A stretch of DNA of 24,206 nt from positions 1-24,206 of the forward strand of contig JBIKNC010000039.1 of assembly GCA_044358925.1 (NCBI GenBank). The letters are read 5' to 3'. Source of the DNA: Rohdeia sp044358925 (GTDB lineage: Bacteria > Planctomycetota > UBA1135 > GCA-002686595). The notes below the pieces were generated by a model. It did not search any database. It worked only from the letters and a program-made list of their open reading frames with translations, and was not told the origin of the DNA. The position numbers were made by a program, and so were the translations under genes. Each line of letters opens with the position of its first letter. Positions within the stretch are counted from its first letter, which is position 1. Below are positions 22,659 through 24,206 of this stretch, piece after piece.

Positions 22659-23690
22659 ATGAACACAGCCACGCTCCTCCGCCCGTCGCTCGCTCGCCTC
22701 GGCTTCGCCGGTCGCGCCGAACTGTGTGTCGTCGAGAGCGCCGTACTGCGCGGCAATCCGCTCGGCGATCCGAGTGTGCGCGAGTTGCCCGTGCTGTTGC
22801 CCGTGGGCCACGAGAAGGGAGCGCTGCCGGTGATCCTGGTGCTGGCCGGCTTCACCGGCCGCGGCCACGGCTACTTCGAACCGCACCCCTGGAACACGAG
22901 CGTCGCCCAGTCCTTCGACCGCGCGGTCGCGAGCGGTGCGGTGCCGCCCGCGATCCTGGTCATGCCCGACTGCTTCACGCGCCTGGGCGGCAGCCAGTAC
23001 GTGAATTCGACGGCGGTCGGTCGCTATCGCGACCACGTCGTGCACGAGATCCTGCCGCTCGTCGAAGAGCACTTCGACGTCCGGCCCGGCGCGTTCGCGG
23101 TGTGTGGCAAGAGCTCGGGCGGCTTCGGCGCACTGCACCTGGCCATGTCGCACCCGGGCCTGTTCCGCGCCGCCGCGTCGATCAGCGGCGACTGCGACTT
23201 CGAGTCGAGCCACGCACCGCAACTGCTCGCCGCGGCGCGCGGACTCTTGCGTCGCAAACAGACACCGGCACAGTTCCTGGCCGAGTTCGAACGCACGCGC
23301 GACGGGAGCGGCGACTCACACGTCGTGCTCGACATGCTCGCGATGTCGGCCTGTTACGCACCGAACGCGGCGGCCGAGCTCGGCTACGACCTGCCCATCG
23401 ACCTCTTCGACGCGCGCCTCGTGCCGGACGTCTGGAGACGTTGGCTCGCGTTCGATCCGTACGTCGCGTGCCTCGAACACGCCGAGGCCTTGAAGCAGCT
23501 CGAACTCTTGCACCTCGAGTGCGGTCGCGCCGACGAGTACCACCTGCAGTTCGGGCTGCGCCGCTTCGTGCGGCGTTTGCGCGAACTCGGCGTGCGCCAC
23601 GAGCACGAGGAACACGACGGCGGGCACCGCGGTATCGACGCTCGCTACGCTGTGGTCCTCGCCAAGCTCGCTCGCCTGCTGGCAGCGTGA
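22659..23690 (+). CDS. esterase D family alpha/beta hydrolase
   Basis: A 343-residue hydrolase of the putative-esterase family (PF00756; Fes/esterase D/antigen-85 type). It has LPVILVLAGFTGRGHGYF, VPPAILVMPDCFTRLGGSQYVNS, YRDHVVHEILPLVEEHFDV and the nucleophile elbow VCGKSSGGFGALHLAM with Ser152 in GxSxG. A C-terminal DGGHRGIDARY holds a likely catalytic His. No signal peptide is evident, so it probably acts in the cytoplasm. ATG 22659 is chosen because the conserved sequence begins soon after; the frame upstream runs over the gltX start and is rejected. A hairpin terminator follows the stop. The substrate is unknown (a short-chain ester or thioester is typical of the family). Confidence 0.9.
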   Translation: MNTATLLRPSLARLGFAGRAELCVVESAVLRGNPLGDPSVRELPVLLPVGHEKGALPVILVLAGFTGRGHGYFEPHPWNTSVAQSFDRAVASGAVPPAILVMPDCFTRLGGSQYVNSTAVGRYRDHVVHEILPLVEEHFDVRPGAFAVCGKSSGGFGALHLAMSHPGLFRAAASISGDCDFESSHAPQLLAAARGLLRRKQTPAQFLAEFERTRDGSGDSHVVLDMLAMSACYAPNAAAELGYDLPIDLFDARLVPDVWRRWLAFDPYVACLEHAEALKQLELLHLECGRADEYHLQFGLRRFVRRLRELGVRHEHEEHDGGHRGIDARYAVVLAKLARLLAA

Positions 23691-23716
23691 GACGGCAGCG
23701 CTCCTGCGCTGCCGTC
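23691..23716 (+). terminator. hairpin after the esterase gene
   Basis: GACGGCAGCGC (23691-23701) and GCGCTGCCGTC (23706-23716) form an 11-bp perfect stem with loop TCCT, starting right after the TGA. No T-run follows, and the next gene starts only 17 bp later on the same strand, so termination may be partial. Confidence 0.6.
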
Positions 23717-23733
23717 CGCGAGCGGCCTCGCTC

Positions 23734-24206
23734 TTGGAACTGCTCGTCCTCATCGTCGGTTTGGCCGTGTTGTTCGCGCCCATCGGCGCGCTGGTGGCGC
23801 TGTCGCAGGCGCGTGCGTTGCGACGCCGCGTGGACGAACTCGAAGCGGCGCTCGCACGTTCGCGCGCCGAGACGTCCCGACGTACGGACCTGTCGGCGGA
23901 GACGGATCCGAGCGCGACGGCTGCGGCGGCGCGGCCCACCCCGACCGAGGCTGACGCGCCCACGGCGAGTGCTCCGGCCCGCGTCGTTCCCCCGCCGCTG
24001 CCGGTGTCGCTGCCGTTCGTTCGCAGCGACACGGACGCGGCCGACCTCGGCGCGCGAGCCGTGCCGAACGCTGCGGAGAACTCCGCGCCGGCCGCAGCTC
24101 CGAGCGCAGGTCCGGACGCCGCGAACGTGCACGCGCCGGCTGCGGCGGCACCGCGCGCACAACAGAGGGCGGTCCGTGCGGGTCTCGAACATTGGCTCGG
24201 CGTGCG
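23734..24206 (+). CDS. DUF2339-like membrane protein, N-terminal part (cut by window end)
   Basis: From TTG 23734 the frame stays open to the window end (157 complete codons). It begins with a transmembrane helix (LELLVLIVGLAVLFAPIGALVAL) followed by a short coiled coil (ALRRRVDELEAALARSRAE). A long Ala/Pro-rich linker then ends in GLEHWLGV, just where DUF2339 proteins enter their first of many membrane helices ('lGvrwlvwlG'). This N-terminal layout is characteristic of the DUF2339 family of large multi-helix membrane proteins of unknown function. No ATG is available near the hydrophobic start, so TTG is inferred. It follows the esterase gene by 43 bp. Confidence 0.75.
   Translation, partial: MELLVLIVGLAVLFAPIGALVALSQARALRRRVDELEAALARSRAETSRRTDLSAETDPSATAAAARPTPTEADAPTASAPARVVPPPLPVSLPFVRSDTDAADLGARAVPNAAENSAPAAAPSAGPDAANVHAPAAAAPRAQQRAVRAGLEHWLGV

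Noticed and set aside
22577..22855. N-terminal extension of gltX across the divergent esterase start
   Set aside because: GluRS homologues begin right before the TRFAPSPTG block, which fits ATG 22576.
1..24206. CRISPR array, transposon, prophage or microcompartment genes
   Set aside because: No spaced direct repeats, transposase/integrase motifs, phage genes or BMC shell proteins were recognised on either strand.

Overview
The window is very GC-rich bacterial DNA with densely packed genes, many GTG and TTG starts, start/stop overlaps of 4 bp (ATGA, TTGA, GTGA), and few recognisable Shine-Dalgarno sequences. The protein set suggests a high-GC member of the Planctomycetota. Clues are the secreted alpha/beta hydrolase with a Gly/Ser/Thr-rich C-terminal extension, the anti-sigma/FecR protein, and a lipoprotein joining a tyrosine-phosphatase-like domain to a C-terminal CxxCH haem motif. 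This phylum call is inference; no marker in the window proves it.

Left part (1-6426). The C-terminal part of a DAO-type FAD oxidoreductase converges on a minus-strand block. Read in transcription order, that block is a sugar ABC transporter (lipoprotein binding protein 6426-5458, dual ATPase 5461-3860, permease 3863-2775), then thiC (2704-1037) and a small LapA-like membrane protein (1030-680).

Central part (6544-13587). Divergent from the transporter is an IclR-family regulator followed by a plus-strand catabolic operon. It holds L-fuconolactonase, L-fuconate dehydratase, an SDR like 2-keto-3-deoxy-L-fuconate dehydrogenase, and a FAH-family 2,4-diketo-3-deoxy-L-fuconate hydrolase. These are followed by an LhgO-like L-2-hydroxyacid oxidase and an LDH2/MDH2-family NAD(P)-dependent 2-hydroxyacid dehydrogenase. 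Together they form a non-phosphorylative L-fucose-type route from lactone to pyruvate plus L-lactate, with two candidate enzymes for the L-2-hydroxyacid end product. The first enzyme, an L-fucose dehydrogenase, is not visible. The shared intergenic region has a good minus-strand promoter overlapped by a 15-bp dyad, a candidate IclR operator.

Right part (13596-24206). A bidirectional hairpin separates the operon from the phosphatase/cytochrome lipoprotein on the minus strand. Then come a tRNA with anticodon CAT (minus), a small GAF-like protein (plus), and a 549-bp non-coding stretch. That stretch contains a plausible three-way-junction RNA closed by a terminator-like hairpin, and a separate 20-bp perfect hairpin. 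The minus strand then carries the secreted alpha/beta hydrolase, a Ppx/GppA phosphatase translationally coupled to an NHL-like beta-propeller protein, an orphan anti-sigma/FecR protein, a small secreted protein and gltX. On the plus strand an esterase-D-family hydrolase and the start of a DUF2339 membrane protein, cut by the window end, finish the window.

No CRISPR array, insertion sequence or phage gene was seen.
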